This document shows positions 25,420 to 35,758 of a DNA stretch of 64,000 nucleotides, in pieces. Positions within the stretch are counted from its first letter, which is position 1; each line of letters opens with the position of its first letter. The notes beneath the pieces are model-generated. The model saw nothing but the letters and a program-made list of their open reading frames with translations. It searched no databases and was not told where the DNA came from. Where the stretch lies: assembly GCF_000009265.1 (NCBI RefSeq), contig NC_008378.1, forward strand, positions 744,001-808,000. Reading direction: 5' to 3'. A program made the position numbers and the translations under genes. The stretch is from Rhizobium johnstonii 3841 (GTDB taxonomy: Bacteria > Pseudomonadota > Alphaproteobacteria > Rhizobiales > Rhizobiaceae).

Positions 25420-28400
25420 ATGGACACGATGAATGCAGATAGCGCGCCGCAGCCGCTCTGGTACAAGGATGCGATCATCTACCAACTGCACATCAAGTCG
25501 TTCTACGACGCCAATGGCGACGGGGTCGGCGATTTCGCCGGCCTGCACCAGAAGCTCGATCACATCGCAGCCCTCGGCGTCAATGCCATCTGGCTTTTGC
25601 CTTTCTTTCCCTCTCCGCGCCGAGACGACGGCTACGACATCGCCGACTATGGCAGTGTCAGTCCCGATTACGGGACGGTCGAGGACTTCCAGGCTTTTGT
25701 CGACGCCGCCCACCAGCGCAATATCCGCGTCATCATCGAACTCGTCATCAATCACACCTCCGATCAGCATCCCTGGTTCCAGCGTGCGCGCCAGGCGCCG
25801 GCGGGATCGCCAGAGCGCGGCTTCTACGTCTGGTCCGATACCGATCAGAAATTTCCGGAAACGCGGATCATTTTCATCGATACGGAAAAATCCAACTGGA
25901 CATGGGACGCCGTCGCCGGCGCCTACTACTGGCACCGCTTCTATTCCCATCAGCCCGACCTCAATTTCGATAGTCCCCTTGTCATGGAGGAATTGCTGAG
26001 GGTGATGCGCTTCTGGCTGGAAACCGGCATCGACGGTTTTCGTCTCGACGCGATCCCCTACCTCGTCGAGCGCGAGGGGACGATCAACGAAAACCTGCCG
26101 GAAACCCACGCGATCCTCAAACGCATACGCGCCGCGCTCGATGCCACCCATCCCGGCGTGATGCTGCTTGCCGAGGCCAATCAATGGCCAGAGGACACAC
26201 GCGAATATTTCGGAGAGGGTGACGAATGCCACATGGCCTTCCACTTCCCGTTGATGCCGCGCATGTATATGGCGATCGCCAAGGAGGACCGGTTTCCGAT
26301 CACCGATATCCTGCGCCAGACGCCGGAGATTCCAGACAACTGCCAATGGGCGATCTTCCTTCGCAACCACGACGAGCTGACGCTCGAAATGGTGACCGAC
26401 GCCGAGCGGGATTATCTCTGGGAGACCTATGCATCCGACAAACGTGCCCGCATCAATCTCGGCATAAGGCGGCGCCTGGCGCCGTTGATGGAGCGCGACC
26501 GCCGGCGGATCGAGCTGATGAACGCGCTTCTTCTCTCGATGCCGGGAACGCCGGTGATCTATTACGGTGACGAGATCGGCATGGGCGATAATATCTATCT
26601 CGGCGACCGGGATGGGGTGAGGACGCCGATGCAATGGTCTCCGGACCGCAATGGCGGTTTCTCCAGGGCAGATCCGGCGCGTCTCGTCCTGCCGCCCGTC
26701 GCCGACCCGCTTTATGGCTTTGAAGCCGTCAACGTCGAGGCGCAGAGCACAGACGCGCATTCGCTGCTCAACTGGACGCGCAGAATGTTGGCGTTGCGCG
26801 GCAGGCATCCCGCCTTCGGGCGTGGCACGCTGCGGTTCCTTTCACCGGAAAATCGCAAGATCCTTGCCTATCTCAGGGAGTATGAAGGCGAGGTCTTGCT
26901 TTGTGTTGCCAGTCTCTCGCGGCTGCCCCAGGCCGTCGAACTCGACTTGTCGAGCTTCGAGGGGCGCGTTCCCATTGAACTGACCGGCATGTCGCCGTTT
27001 CCGCCGATCGGCCAGTTGACCTATCTTCTGACCTTGCCGCCCTACGGTTTCTTCTGGTTCCAGCTGACGGCTGATGCCGATCCGCCGGCGTGGCGCACCG
27101 CACCGCCGGAACAGCTTCCCGATCTGTTGACGATGGTCCTCCGGCGTAGCCTGCTCGACCTCGTGGATGAACCGGGTCATGCACGTATCCTGAGCGGCGA
27201 AATCTTGCCCGCCTATCTCTCCAGGAGGCGATGGTTCGGGGCAAAGGACCAGCCGCTTCAGGCCGCCCGACTGATCTCCGTGACACCAATCCCATTCGCC
27301 GACGGTGTCGTCCTCGGCGAGTTGGAGGTCGTGCTGCCGAACCACAGCGAATCCTACCAACTGCCGCTCGCGGTCGCCTGGGACGATGCCCACCCTTCCG
27401 CGCTTGCCCAGCAGCTTGCGCTTGGGAGGATTCGCCAAGGTAGACGCGTCGGTTTCCTCACAGATGGATTCGCCGTGGAGGCAATGGCGCGCGGCATTCT
27501 GCACGGACTTCGCGACCGCTCGCGCACCACCGGCCGGACCGGCACGCTCGAATTCCTTGGGACAGAACAGCTCGACAGTCTCGATATCTCAGGTGAGCTG
27601 CCGGTGCATTGGCTATCGGCTGAACAGTCCAACAGCTCGCTGCTCGTCGGCGACGTAGCGATGATCAAACTGATCAGGCACATCTTCCCGGGCATCCATC
27701 CGGAAGTCGAGATGACGCGCTATCTCACCCGCGCCGGCTATGACCACACAGCGCCGCTGCTCGGCGAGGTCGCGCATACCGATTCCAGCGGACGCCGTTC
27801 CACCTTGATCATCGTCCAGGGCGCGATCCGCAATCAGGGTGACGCCTGGAACTGGATGCTGAACAATCTGCGCCGCGGGGCCGACGAACTGGTCCTGAAC
27901 GATCCGGCGGTCCAACCAGACGACGACGTCTTCCGGTCGCTGATCAGCTTCGTCGCGATGGTGGGTCTCAGGCTCGGCGAATTGCATGTCGTGCTCGCTG
28001 CGAAGACCGGAGACGAGGCCTTCAGCCCGGTGGTTGCTGGCGACAGCGAGGTCGAGGCGATGAGGAAGGCCGTTGTCGGGGAACTCGCCTATGCCATGTC
28101 GAAGCTCGATGAACGCGACGAGAATGCCGATCCCGCAATCGACCTGCTCGCAGCACCGCTTCTCGAGCGTCGTTCCGAACTCGCAGAGCTCGCCGGGACG
28201 CTGGCGGAGAGCTCCCGCTATACGCTGATGACACGCACGCATGGCGACTTCCATCTTGGCCAGATCCTCGTCAGCGAGGGTGATGCCGTCATCATCGACT
28301 TCGAGGGCGAGCCCGCGAAAAACCTGACCGAGCGCCGCGCCAAGACGAACCCGTTGCGTGATGTCGCCGGGCTTTTGAGATCGCTGAGCTATCTCGTGGC

Positions 28401-28701
28401 CACCGCGCAGCTCGATAACGACGCGGTCATCGAACACGACAACGAGGTTCGCCGCGAGGCGATCGCTCGCTTCGGGCGCAATGCCGAGGAGGCCTTTCTG
28501 GATGCCTATTCGCAGGCGGTCTCCGTATCGAAAGAGCTTGACATGCCGCCCGATCAAAGACGGAGGATTCTCGATGCTTTTCTTCTCGAAAAGGCCGCCT
28601 ACGAGATCGCCTACGAAGCTCGCAACAGGCCGAAATGGCTTCCGATCCCGCTATCCGGCCTTACCGAAATCGTATCGCGTCTGGCGGGGGTCACAGCATG
28701 A
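25420..28701 (+). CDS. treS: Trehalose synthase fused to maltokinase
   Basis: 1093 residues. Residues 1-550 form a GH13 trehalose synthase that interconverts trehalose and maltose, with nucleophile Asp210 (GFRLDAIPY), Glu252 (LLAEANQWP) and Asp318 (FLRNHDELT). Residues about 590-1093 form an APH-like maltokinase (Pep2/Mak) with catalytic Asp943 ([10 protein letters not shown]) and metal motif DFEGEP. The fusion converts trehalose to maltose and then to maltose-1-phosphate, the GlgE substrate. Such fusions are known. The ATG at 25420 directly follows the glgE stop, and the stop overlaps glgB by 4 bp (ATGA), so the three genes are one translationally coupled unit. Confidence 0.95.
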   Translation: MDTMNADSAPQPLWYKDAIIYQLHIKSFYDANGDGVGDFAGLHQKLDHIAALGVNAIWLLPFFPSPRRDDGYDIADYGSVSPDYGTVEDFQAFVDAAHQRNIRVIIELVINHTSDQHPWFQRARQAPAGSPERGFYVWSDTDQKFPETRIIFIDTEKSNWTWDAVAGAYYWHRFYSHQPDLNFDSPLVMEELLRVMRFWLETGIDGFRLDAIPYLVEREGTINENLPETHAILKRIRAALDATHPGVMLLAEANQWPEDTREYFGEGDECHMAFHFPLMPRMYMAIAKEDRFPITDILRQTPEIPDNCQWAIFLRNHDELTLEMVTDAERDYLWETYASDKRARINLGIRRRLAPLMERDRRRIELMNALLLSMPGTPVIYYGDEIGMGDNIYLGDRDGVRTPMQWSPDRNGGFSRADPARLVLPPVADPLYGFEAVNVEAQSTDAHSLLNWTRRMLALRGRHPAFGRGTLRFLSPENRKILAYLREYEGEVLLCVASLSRLPQAVELDLSSFEGRVPIELTGMSPFPPIGQLTYLLTLPPYGFFWFQLTADADPPAWRTAPPEQLPDLLTMVLRRSLLDLVDEPGHARILSGEILPAYLSRRRWFGAKDQPLQAARLISVTPIPFADGVVLGELEVVLPNHSESYQLPLAVAWDDAHPSALAQQLALGRIRQGRRVGFLTDGFAVEAMARGILHGLRDRSRTTGRTGTLEFLGTEQLDSLDISGELPVHWLSAEQSNSSLLVGDVAMIKLIRHIFPGIHPEVEMTRYLTRAGYDHTAPLLGEVAHTDSSGRRSTLIIVQGAIRNQGDAWNWMLNNLRRGADELVLNDPAVQPDDDVFRSLISFVAMVGLRLGELHVVLAAKTGDEAFSPVVAGDSEVEAMRKAVVGELAYAMSKLDERDENADPAIDLLAAPLLERRSELAELAGTLAESSRYTLMTRTHGDFHLGQILVSEGDAVIIDFEGEPAKNLTERRAKTNPLRDVAGLLRSLSYLVATAQLDNDAVIEHDNEVRREAIARFGRNAEEAFLDAYSQAVSVSKELDMPPDQRRRILDAFLLEKAAYEIAYEARNRPKWLPIPLSGLTEIVSRLAGVTA

Positions 28702-30908
28702 ATGTTGAGCGCTCGGAACTTCTGGCGGGCATCGGACAGGATGCGCTATGGGCCTTGATCGAGGGGCGCCATGGCGATCCCTTTTCGATCCTCGGCCCCC
28801 ACCAAAGCGGCGGCATGACGATCGTGCGGGTCTACCTGCCCGGTGCGGAAGCGGTCGATCTCATCGATGCGACGAGCGGCCGGGTGGTTGCACCGTTCAG
28901 CATCGCCCACCCGTCCGGCTTGTTTGCGGCGACGGTCGCCTCGAGGACGGGATACCGGCTGCGGATCACATGGCCGGATGCAGTTCAGATAACCGAGGAC
29001 CCCTACAGTTTCGGTCTGCTGCTCGGAGAGCTCGACCTTCATCTGATATCGGAGGGCACCCACTACAGTCTCAGCCGGACGCTCGGCGCGGTGGCTATGT
29101 CGATCGACGGGATATCTGGCGTTCGTTTCGCCGTCTGGGCTCCGAATGCGCGCCGCGTCTCGGTTGTCGGCGACTTCAACGCCTGGGATGGGCGGCGAAA
29201 CCCGATGCGGCTGAGACCGTCGGCGGGCGTATGGGAGCTGTTCATCCCCCGGCTGGCACCCGGCGAAAGATACAAGTTCGAGATCGTCGATGCTGAGGGG
29301 ACCTGCCTTCCGCAGAAGGCCGATCCGGTGGCGAGGGCGAGCGAGGCCGCCCCATCCACCGCCTCTATCGTCGCATCGTCGACGCCGTTTCGATGGACCG
29401 ATGACGGCTGGATGAAGGGCCGGTCCCGGCAAGACAGGCTGGAGGGCGCGTTCTCCGTCTATGAGGTGCACGTCGGCTCCTGGCTTCGCGATCAAAAGGA
29501 CGGCAACAGGTCGCTCGACTGGGTCGAACTCAGCCAGCGGCTGGTTCCCTATGTCAGCGACATGGGCTTCACCCATATCGAGCTGCTTCCGATCATGGAG
29601 CATCCGTTCGGCGGCTCCTGGGGCTATCAGCCGCTCGGTCTGTTCGCTCCCACCGGCCGATACGGGACGCCTGAGGATTTCGCTTATTTCGTCGACCGGT
29701 GCCATGGCGCCGGGCTCGGCGTCATCCTCGACTGGGTGCCGGCCCATTTCCCCACAGATGTCTGGGGGCTTGCCCGCTTCGACGGCAGCGCGCTCTACGA
29801 GCACGAAGATCCGCGCGAAGGCTTTCACCGCGACTGGAACACGCTGATCTACAATCTCGGCCGCAACGAGGTGAAGGGCTTCCTGATCGCCAGCGCGCTG
29901 GAATGGCTGGAGCGCTACCATATCGACGGTTTGCGGGTCGACGCCGTTGCCTCGATGCTCTACCGCGACTACAGCCGCAACGAGGGCGAATGGATTCCCA
30001 ACCAATATGGCGGTCGCGAGAATCTGGAAGCGGTCGAATTCTTCAAGCACCTGAACAGCATCATTCACGAGCGCTGCCCGCACGCGATGACGATCGCCGA
30101 GGAATCGACGGCCTGGCCCGGGGTGACGAAGCCGCCGGAGCAAGGGGGGCTGGGTTTTGACATCAAATGGAACATGGGCTGGATGCATGACAGCCTGAGC
30201 TACATCGAGAAGGATCCGATTTACCGGAGTTACGCCCACGGCACGATGACCTTCGGCATGATCTATGCCTATTCCGAACGCTTCATTCTGCCGATTTCAC
30301 ATGACGAGGTCGTCTACGGAAAGGGCTCGCTGCTGACGAAGATGCCGGGCGACGAATGGCAGAAATTCGCCAATCTGCGCAGCTACCTCGCCTTCATGTG
30401 GGGCCATCCCGGCAAGAAGCTTTTGTTCATGGGGAGCGAAATCGCTCAGCCGAGCGAGTGGAATCACGACGGGTCGGTGACCTGGGATGTGCTGGACCAG
30501 CCTCAGCATGTGGGGATCCAGCGGCTGGTGAAGGATCTGAACGGCCTTTACGGGGACGAGCCGGCATTGCAGTTCGGCGACTTTCATTCCGAGGGTTTTG
30601 AATGGGCGGCAGCCGACGACGCCGTCAATTCCGTCCTCGGCATGCTCCGTTATGCGCCCGACCGCGCTTCGTCGGTGCTGGTCATGTCAAATTTCACACC
30701 GGTGCCGCGTTACGGCTACAGGATCGGTGTGCCCAGTGACGGTGTGTGGATCGAGCGGATAACGACGGATGCGCGGGAATATGGAGGCTCGGGCCTGGTC
30801 AACGGCGCGGTGTCGAGCGAACCCGTGCCCGCCCATGGCAGGCCCGTCTCCCTGTCCCTGACGCTGCCGCCGCTATCGACGATTTTTCTGCAGGGGCCGT
30901 CGCCCTGA
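28698..30908 (+). CDS. glgB: 1,4-alpha-glucan branching enzyme
   Basis: 736 residues from the ATG at 28698, overlapping the treS stop. An N-terminal GlgB-specific beta domain and a CBM48 module ([23 protein letters not shown]) precede the GH13 barrel with nucleophile Asp415 ([15 protein letters not shown]), Glu468 ([11 protein letters not shown]) and the [14 protein letters not shown] loop. It makes alpha-1,6 branches in the glucan extended by GlgE. The order glgE-treS/mak-glgB completes the route from trehalose to branched glucan. It ends facing the iron ABC genes across a short repeat region. Confidence 0.95.
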   Translation: MNVERSELLAGIGQDALWALIEGRHGDPFSILGPHQSGGMTIVRVYLPGAEAVDLIDATSGRVVAPFSIAHPSGLFAATVASRTGYRLRITWPDAVQITEDPYSFGLLLGELDLHLISEGTHYSLSRTLGAVAMSIDGISGVRFAVWAPNARRVSVVGDFNAWDGRRNPMRLRPSAGVWELFIPRLAPGERYKFEIVDAEGTCLPQKADPVARASEAAPSTASIVASSTPFRWTDDGWMKGRSRQDRLEGAFSVYEVHVGSWLRDQKDGNRSLDWVELSQRLVPYVSDMGFTHIELLPIMEHPFGGSWGYQPLGLFAPTGRYGTPEDFAYFVDRCHGAGLGVILDWVPAHFPTDVWGLARFDGSALYEHEDPREGFHRDWNTLIYNLGRNEVKGFLIASALEWLERYHIDGLRVDAVASMLYRDYSRNEGEWIPNQYGGRENLEAVEFFKHLNSIIHERCPHAMTIAEESTAWPGVTKPPEQGGLGFDIKWNMGWMHDSLSYIEKDPIYRSYAHGTMTFGMIYAYSERFILPISHDEVVYGKGSLLTKMPGDEWQKFANLRSYLAFMWGHPGKKLLFMGSEIAQPSEWNHDGSVTWDVLDQPQHVGIQRLVKDLNGLYGDEPALQFGDFHSEGFEWAAADDAVNSVLGMLRYAPDRASSVLVMSNFTPVPRYGYRIGVPSDGVWIERITTDAREYGGSGLVNGAVSSEPVPAHGRPVSLSLTLPPLSTIFLQGPSP

Positions 30909-30926
30909 CCGCGCGGCCGCGGAACG

Positions 30927-31006
30927 GTCATCTCGGTCACGGTTCCATCGTCACCTGAGACGACCATAGACAGTCATCTCGGTGGCGGTTTCACCGTCAC
31001 CTGAGA
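30927..31006. repeat. Tandem 34-bp hairpin repeat, probable bidirectional terminator
   Basis: Two 34-bp copies, 30927-30960 and 30973-31006, start GTCATCTCGGT and end CACCTGAGA, match at 30 of 34 positions and are spaced 46 bp apart. Each can fold (for example CGGTG with CACCG in copy two). They lie between convergent glgB and the ABC ATPase gene, and copy two contains that gene's last codons and its TGA stop. Confidence 0.6.
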
Positions 31007-31758
31007 TAATGGATATGCGGGCGCGAATGATAGGGAGAGGTTTCGATACGGGCCTCGACGGAGAAGACATTCCTTAAAAGATCCTCGCTCAACACGTCCT
31101 GCGGCGCGCCGGAGGCGACGATCCTGCCATGCTGCATGATGATCAGCTGGTCGCAGAACATGGCGGCATGGTTGAGATCGTGCAGGGCGACGATGCTGGT
31201 AATCGGCAGGCCGGAGACGAGCCGCATCAGGCCGATCTGGTGCTGGATATCGAGATGGTTTGTCGGCTCGTCGAGGATCAGCTCCTGGGGCGACTGGGCG
31301 AGCGCCCTTGCGATATGGGTGCGCTGCTTTTCGCCGCCCGACAGGCTCTGCCAGCGATCGTCGCGTTTCTCCGCCATGCCGGCGCGCGCCAGCGCCTCTT
31401 CGACCGCCTCTTCGTCGGCCCTCGTCCAGCCCGAGAACATCGATCGGTGCGGAAACCTTCCGAGCTTGACGACGTCGACCACCTTCAGGTTGGCATTGGT
31501 CGTCGCATGCTGCTCGACGAAGGCGATCCGCCGGGCAATCGAGCGACGGCTGATCGTGCCGATATCGCTGCGGTCGAGCGTGACGCGGCCGGAATGCGGC
31601 CGCTTCAGGCCGGCGAGAATCCGCAGCAACGAGGTTTTGCCCGAGCCGTTCGGCCCGAGCAGGCCGAGCATCCGGCCAGGCTGCGCCTCCATGGAAACGC
31701 CATCGAGAATGGTCTTCCTGCCAATTTTCCAGATGAGGTTGTCGGCCTTGATGCTCAT
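30997..31758 (-). CDS. Iron-siderophore ABC transporter ATP-binding protein (FecE/FhuC type)
   Basis: 253 residues. Walker A GPNGSGKTS, signature LSGGEKQRTHIARAL and Walker B LILDEPTNHLD are intact. The spacing and the signature are those of siderophore/B12-type ATPases. It overlaps the permease gene by 4 bp (ATGA) and is the last gene of a three-gene minus-strand operon. Its 3' end runs into the duplicated hairpin element. It powers ferric-siderophore uptake across the inner membrane. The siderophore is not identifiable from sequence. Confidence 0.93.
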   Translation of the reverse strand: MSIKADNLIWKIGRKTILDGVSMEAQPGRMLGLLGPNGSGKTSLLRILAGLKRPHSGRVTLDRSDIGTISRRSIARRIAFVEQHATTNANLKVVDVVKLGRFPHRSMFSGWTRADEEAVEEALARAGMAEKRDDRWQSLSGGEKQRTHIARALAQSPQELILDEPTNHLDIQHQIGLMRLVSGLPITSIVALHDLNHAAMFCDQLIIMQHGRIVASGAPQDVLSEDLLRNVFSVEARIETSPYHSRPHIHYLR

Positions 31759-32795
31759 GATGCGCGCTGGAACCGGTAGAGGATGATCGAGAAGAAGGGG
31801 ACGCCCACCAAGGCGGTGACGACGCCGATCGGCAGGATCTGGCCGGGAATGAGGGCGCGTGCGGCGATGTCGGCGAACACCATGAAGATCGCCCCCGCGA
31901 TGGCGCAGGCCGGCAGGAGACGAATGTGGAGCGGCCCGACGACGAAGCGGGCGACATGCGGCACGACGAGGCCGACGAAGCCGATCGAGCCCACCATGCT
32001 GACGATTGTGGCCGTCATCATCGCCGTTAGCGCGAAGAGCACCATCCGCGCACGGCCGACATTGACTCCGAGCGAGGATGCCGCCTCGTCGCCAAAGGCG
32101 AAAGCGTCGAGCACGCGGGCATAAAACAGGCAGCCGACGAGGCCGATGCCGACGACGACCGAGACCAGCGCGAATTCCGGCCAGCGCACGCCGCCGAAAC
32201 TGCCGAGCAGCCAGAACATGACGTCGCGGGCCTGCTGCGCATTGGCCGAGGTGGTGACGATATAGGAGGTCGAGGCGTTGAAGAGCTGCGATGCGGCGAC
32301 GCCGGCAAGGATGGTGCGATCCGCGCCGCCGCGCGTGCCGTTCGAGAGCAGCGCCACGAAGAAGAAGGCTGCGAAAGCGCCGGCGAATGCGCCGGCCGAG
32401 AGCGACACCGCGCCCGAGCCGATCCCTAGGATGACAATCGCGACGGCGCCGGTGGAGGCGCCGGCGGAGATGCCGAGCACATAGGGTTCGGCAAGCGGGT
32501 TGCGCAGCAGCGACTGCATGATCGCGCCCGACAGCGCCAGACCCGCGCCGCAGAAGGCGGCGACGAGCGCGCGGCTCAGGCGATAATCCCAGATGACGGT
32601 CTCATGGATGCGGTTCAGCTCGATCGCGGTCCATCCGAGCCGGTTGGTGACGGCCGAAAACGTGGTTGCAAGCGGGATCGGCAGGTCGCCGATCCCGACG
32701 CTGACGCCAATGGCGATAGCGATGAGGCAGAAAGAGGCGAGGAGCAGTGCGAGGACGGCTCCCAGCTGCCGGAAGATACGGCCCGCTTCAGTCAC
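31755..32795 (-). CDS. Iron-siderophore ABC transporter permease (FecCD/BtuC type)
   Basis: 346 residues with nine to ten predicted membrane helices and FecCD family landmarks: YRLSRALVAAFCGAGLALSGAIMQ near residue 60 (two blocks), NPLAEPYVLGISAGAS, and GFVGLVVPHVAR. A single permease gene is present, so the channel is probably a homodimer, as in BtuC. It starts at a GTG (32795) overlapping the binding-protein stop (GTGA), so expression is coupled. Confidence 0.93.
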   Translation of the reverse strand: MTEAGRIFRQLGAVLALLLASFCLIAIAIGVSVGIGDLPIPLATTFSAVTNRLGWTAIELNRIHETVIWDYRLSRALVAAFCGAGLALSGAIMQSLLRNPLAEPYVLGISAGASTGAVAIVILGIGSGAVSLSAGAFAGAFAAFFFVALLSNGTRGGADRTILAGVAASQLFNASTSYIVTTSANAQQARDVMFWLLGSFGGVRWPEFALVSVVVGIGLVGCLFYARVLDAFAFGDEAASSLGVNVGRARMVLFALTAMMTATIVSMVGSIGFVGLVVPHVARFVVGPLHIRLLPACAIAGAIFMVFADIAARALIPGQILPIGVVTALVGVPFFSIILYRFQRAS

Positions 32796-33817
32796 TTCAA
32801 CAGACCGAGAGCCTTCAATTGGCCAGCCACCTGCTCAGCGCCGTAGACCGTGCGGACGGTCGGGTTCATGGCCTGGCCGTCCATGATCACGATCGCCTTG
32901 TTCTTGACGGCGGGGATCTGGCTGACGGCCGGATCGGTGTTCAGGAAATTGATCTTGGCCTCCGGCTTGTCGAGTTCCCAGCGGTTGCGGTCGAGACTGG
33001 CGACGACAATGACGTCGGGATTGGAGGCGATGATGCCTTCCCAGCCGAGCGTCGGCCATTCTGCTTCCGCCGATATCGCATTGTGGCCGCCGAGCAGGTC
33101 GGCGATAAAGCCGGACGCGCTGTTCTTGCCGCCGAGATAGGCGTCGGCCGACGGACTGGGGCTGGAGAACCAGAAGACGTAGGAAAGGTTCTTGCCGTCC
33201 TTCGAAACGCTGGAGCGAAGCTTGGCTTCGCGCGCCTTGAAGTCGGCGATCAGTGCCTGGCCGCGATCGGCGACATCGAAGATCTGTGAGAGTTCGTCGA
33301 TCTCTTTGTAGAGAAGATCCATGTTCCACAGCTCGGCGCGGCTGCCGTACTGGTCCTTGACGTCCTTGGTGCTGAGGCAGGTGCTGGGCGAGAGATAGGT
33401 CGCGACGCCCACCTTGTCGAAATCTTCGCGCTTGGCGATCTTGCTGTTCGGCCCGACCAGGCTTGGCAAGGCCACCGCCACGAAGTCGGGATTTTCGGCG
33501 AGCATCGATTCGAAGGTCGGCATCTCGACGGTCAGAAGCTTGACCTTGGCATTGGCTTCTGCGAGCTGCGGCAGGACCTTGCTCGGCCAGAAGGCCGTGC
33601 CAGCCATCTTGTCCTGAAGGCCGAGCAGCAGCAGAATTTCAGCGCTGTTCTGGCCGAGGCCGATCACCCGTTCGGGCGCCTTCTGGAAAGTCACCTGCGC
33701 GCCGCAGTTTTCCAGTGTCAGCGGGTAGGTCGTCGAACCGGCCAAAGACGGATTTGCGGCAAGGCCGATGATGGCGGAGAGGCCGCAGGCGGCCAGAAGC
33801 GATTTAAGGCTGGTCAC
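32792..33817 (-). CDS. ABC transporter substrate-binding protein, siderophore type
   Basis: 341 residues. The signal peptide (LLAACGLSAIIGLAANPSLAGS, cleavage near residue 27) directs it to the periplasm. The fold is that of class III binding proteins (RVIGLGQNSAEILLLLGLQDKMAG; GWEGIIASNPDVIVV). It starts with a GTG at 33817 behind GGGGAA. It is the first gene of the uptake operon. A -35/-10 pair (TTGTTT, 18 bp, TATACG) can be read upstream on the minus strand. No convincing RirA or Irr operator could be recognised by eye, so iron control is assumed from the family, not seen. Confidence 0.9.
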   Translation of the reverse strand: MTSLKSLLAACGLSAIIGLAANPSLAGSTTYPLTLENCGAQVTFQKAPERVIGLGQNSAEILLLLGLQDKMAGTAFWPSKVLPQLAEANAKVKLLTVEMPTFESMLAENPDFVAVALPSLVGPNSKIAKREDFDKVGVATYLSPSTCLSTKDVKDQYGSRAELWNMDLLYKEIDELSQIFDVADRGQALIADFKAREAKLRSSVSKDGKNLSYVFWFSSPSPSADAYLGGKNSASGFIADLLGGHNAISAEAEWPTLGWEGIIASNPDVIVVASLDRNRWELDKPEAKINFLNTDPAVSQIPAVKNKAIVIMDGQAMNPTVRTVYGAEQVAGQLKALGLLK

Positions 33818-33973
33818 GAAGAAATTCCCCGGTGCGTGAGTATATCCGGCCGCCGTATAGCCTCAGAAACAGGCAGAAAACAAGACCAAACAAATCAACT
33901 TATCGCAAAATTGCAGCGCATTGCGGCGAGGGCAACGTGCCATCATCCGTTGAACTGCAGCAGCGTTCGCCGT

Positions 33974-34612
33974 CTAAACAGGGCTGACCGGTGACAGCGA
34001 CTTGCTGTAGACTTCGAGGATCGCGGCAAGCTCCTTGAGGATGCCGGAGAGCGGAAGCGTGCCCTTTCTGTTGAACGCCATGTCGTCACGTTCGAAAAGG
34101 GCAAGGCAGATCTCGTTCGAATCGTGGCGCGACTGGTAGGCGAGACCGTCCGGCCGGTCGGCATGGTCCCAAAGCGCGTCGGTCCAATGGCCGCATGGTT
34201 CGTAAGGGCCGGTGGAAATGGCATTATCGGTGCCGAGTGCCTGCAGGCCGGTTCCGTGCATGCGCACGATCCTCAGCGGTCTGATACAGCTGAGTTCGCT
34301 GATGGCGCGGGTGGTGATTTCGGTCATGGACACCATCAACCGCTGGGGATTGCGCAGGATCGTCTCCACAAGCGCTCCCCTGCGGCTCATCCCGACATAG
34401 AGAATTCCGAAACGTCCGCTGGCGCTGTCGAAACGATTGGTGGCGGCAATCCCGGGGCCGGGTCCAAAGAAGATGGGATCGAGATGCGTCCGATGGACCC
34501 TATGGAGAACCTGCCCGGCCGCAATGAGGTCGATCGGCAATGGCGAATGGGCGAGCCAAGGGGGCGGGGGCAGTGCAGCTCCCGACGGCCCTCTGCCTGC
34601 ATTTGCCGGCAT
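33974..34612 (-). CDS. RES-domain toxin (NAD+-degrading type)
   Basis: 212 residues with the RES pattern: an N-terminal Arg (LHRVHRTHLDP), then GRFGILYVGMSRRGALVETILR near residues 66-88 in two blocks with the conserved Tyr and Glu, and a late Ser-containing region (YQSRHDSNEICLALFERDD). RES proteins are toxins of RES-Xre modules; characterised members deplete NAD+. The ATG at 34612 overlaps the antitoxin stop by 4 bp (ATGA), the usual antitoxin-first order. The putative catalytic residues are present, so the toxin is probably active. Confidence 0.82.
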   Translation of the reverse strand: MPANAGRGPSGAALPPPPWLAHSPLPIDLIAAGQVLHRVHRTHLDPIFFGPGPGIAATNRFDSASGRFGILYVGMSRRGALVETILRNPQRLMVSMTEITTRAISELSCIRPLRIVRMHGTGLQALGTDNAISTGPYEPCGHWTDALWDHADRPDGLAYQSRHDSNEICLALFERDDMAFNRKGTLPLSGILKELAAILEVYSKSLSPVSPV

Positions 34613-35223
34613 CAGGCAAAGCCGTCGGAGGTTTCAATGCGGATCAGACGCCGGACTGCTTCACGATCGCCGTCGCGGAGCGCCTGCAGGGCTGTCCGAC
34701 CACCGAGAGCCGTATCGGAAGCAAGCAGAAAATCCAATGCGACCCAGGGACCGGCGGCGGCAAAACCACGCACGACGTCGGAAATCCCCCCGATCACCTC
34801 ACCTTGATCCAGCTGGCAGAGCGGATAGCGCCAGTCGCTGCCCTCGCGTACGGCAAGCAGCGTGCCAGCCCGCCGCCTCTTGTCGACCGCCTGCCTGCTG
34901 ATGCCGAGGATACGTCCGGCGTCCTCGGCCGACATCGTCCCTCCGGCCCGTTCGACAAGATTTTGCCGATGCTCGACGTTACGAGCCAGCGCCGGAACCA
35001 GCGGGTCGAGATCGTTTATCGCTGCGCCCACCATATCCGAGCGGCTGAGAAGCTGTGCCAACGAACCGGCGTCGGTCGGGGCTGAAAGCGCGTCGGCGAG
35101 GTCCTTTGCCGGCACATTCGCCGAAATGCGCTCCAGCGCCGATGTCGCACGCCGCAGAAACGCGGTCCTGATGGAATTCGGCTCTTCCTGCACTGTGACG
35201 GGACCGGATGCGTGGCGGGCCAT
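34612..35223 (-). CDS. Antitoxin of the RES module (MbcA/ParS/Xre-like)
   Basis: 203 residues, ATG at 35223 behind GAGGAG. A helix-turn-helix is visible around residues 96-125 (SAEDAGRILGISRQAVDKRRRAG), followed by a C-terminal segment (PWVALDFLLASDTALGGRTALQALRDG) like the MbcA/ParS toxin-binding domain. The DNA-binding region looks more like an excisionase/MerR winged helix than a classical Xre, and the protein has an extra N-terminal region of about 90 residues. It would neutralise the RES toxin and repress the operon. Confidence 0.72.
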   Translation of the reverse strand: MARHASGPVTVQEEPNSIRTAFLRRATSALERISANVPAKDLADALSAPTDAGSLAQLLSRSDMVGAAINDLDPLVPALARNVEHRQNLVERAGGTMSAEDAGRILGISRQAVDKRRRAGTLLAVREGSDWRYPLCQLDQGEVIGGISDVVRGFAAAGPWVALDFLLASDTALGGRTALQALRDGDREAVRRLIRIETSDGFA

Positions 35224-35249
35224 TGAGCGGCTCCTCGGTTGACAAGGTA

Positions 35250-35279
35250 TTTATATGGTTATTCATGGTATGAAGTCAA
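35250..35279 (-). promoter_or_regulatory. Promoter of the RES toxin-antitoxin operon
   Basis: On the minus strand TTGACT (35279-35274) and TATAAA (35255-35250) are spaced 18 bp apart, or TTGACT/ATATAA 17 bp apart. The predicted start lies about 20 bp before the antitoxin ATG. ACCAT occurs twice in the spacer, and GTTGAC/GTCAAC flank the region as an inverted pair, so antitoxin autoregulation is likely. Confidence 0.65.
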
Positions 35280-35398
35280 CCTCTGGTGTGGTGCTTGGAT
35301 GGCCGTGAAGAGGAACGGCCGGCCCCGATCCTCGGTGCGGGATCGGAAGCCAATTCGCCCCGATGTCTACAGCATCAAGGTAAAGCTCTCAAACATGT

Positions 35399-35680
35399 TC
35401 AGGTCAGCTTTGCCACGAGCTTGGCATAGTCCGAAAACGTCAACCGTTCGCCTTTCCTGCCTGCCTCCTCGGCGAGCTGCAGCACACGGATGGGGAACAG
35501 GATTGCGGCGCGGTTGGCGTCCGACAGTTCATGGTCGTCGTCCTCCTCGACTGCCTTTGTGGCTTTCGAGAGCGCGGCATTGAGTTCCCCGCTGGTCAGC
35601 AGTTCCTTCTCGACGATCGCATCACATATCGCCGCCATGGCCATGATCAGGCCCTTGAGCTGGAGGTTGGCCGTATTCAT
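35399..35680 (-). CDS. Small hypothetical protein
   Basis: 93 residues, ATG at 35680 with GGAG upstream. It is predicted to be mostly helical and acidic in the middle (AVEEDDDHELSD). No family is recognised. It lies between the TA operon and a stress-promoter gene, all on the minus strand. No own promoter was recognised. The 175-bp gap to the antitoxin start holds only the TA promoter. Confidence 0.6.
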   Translation of the reverse strand: MNTANLQLKGLIMAMAAICDAIVEKELLTSGELNAALSKATKAVEEDDDHELSDANRAAILFPIRVLQLAEEAGRKGERLTFSDYAKLVAKLT

Positions 35681-35758
35681 GAGAACTCCGAGGAAACGAG
35701 AGGATCTGCGATGGTGACGCTCCGGCGCCTCGCCGATTGCGCCGGGGATATTGCTGCG

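Noticed and set aside
33818..33973. Search for RirA, Fur or Irr operators upstream of the iron ABC operon
   Set aside because: No convincing match to the known rhizobial iron-response motifs could be seen, so none is annotated.
35239..35583. A 114-residue plus-strand frame beginning in the toxin-antitoxin promoter
   Set aside because: It covers the antitoxin promoter and then runs antisense to the 93-residue hypothetical gene; no ribosome-binding site is seen.
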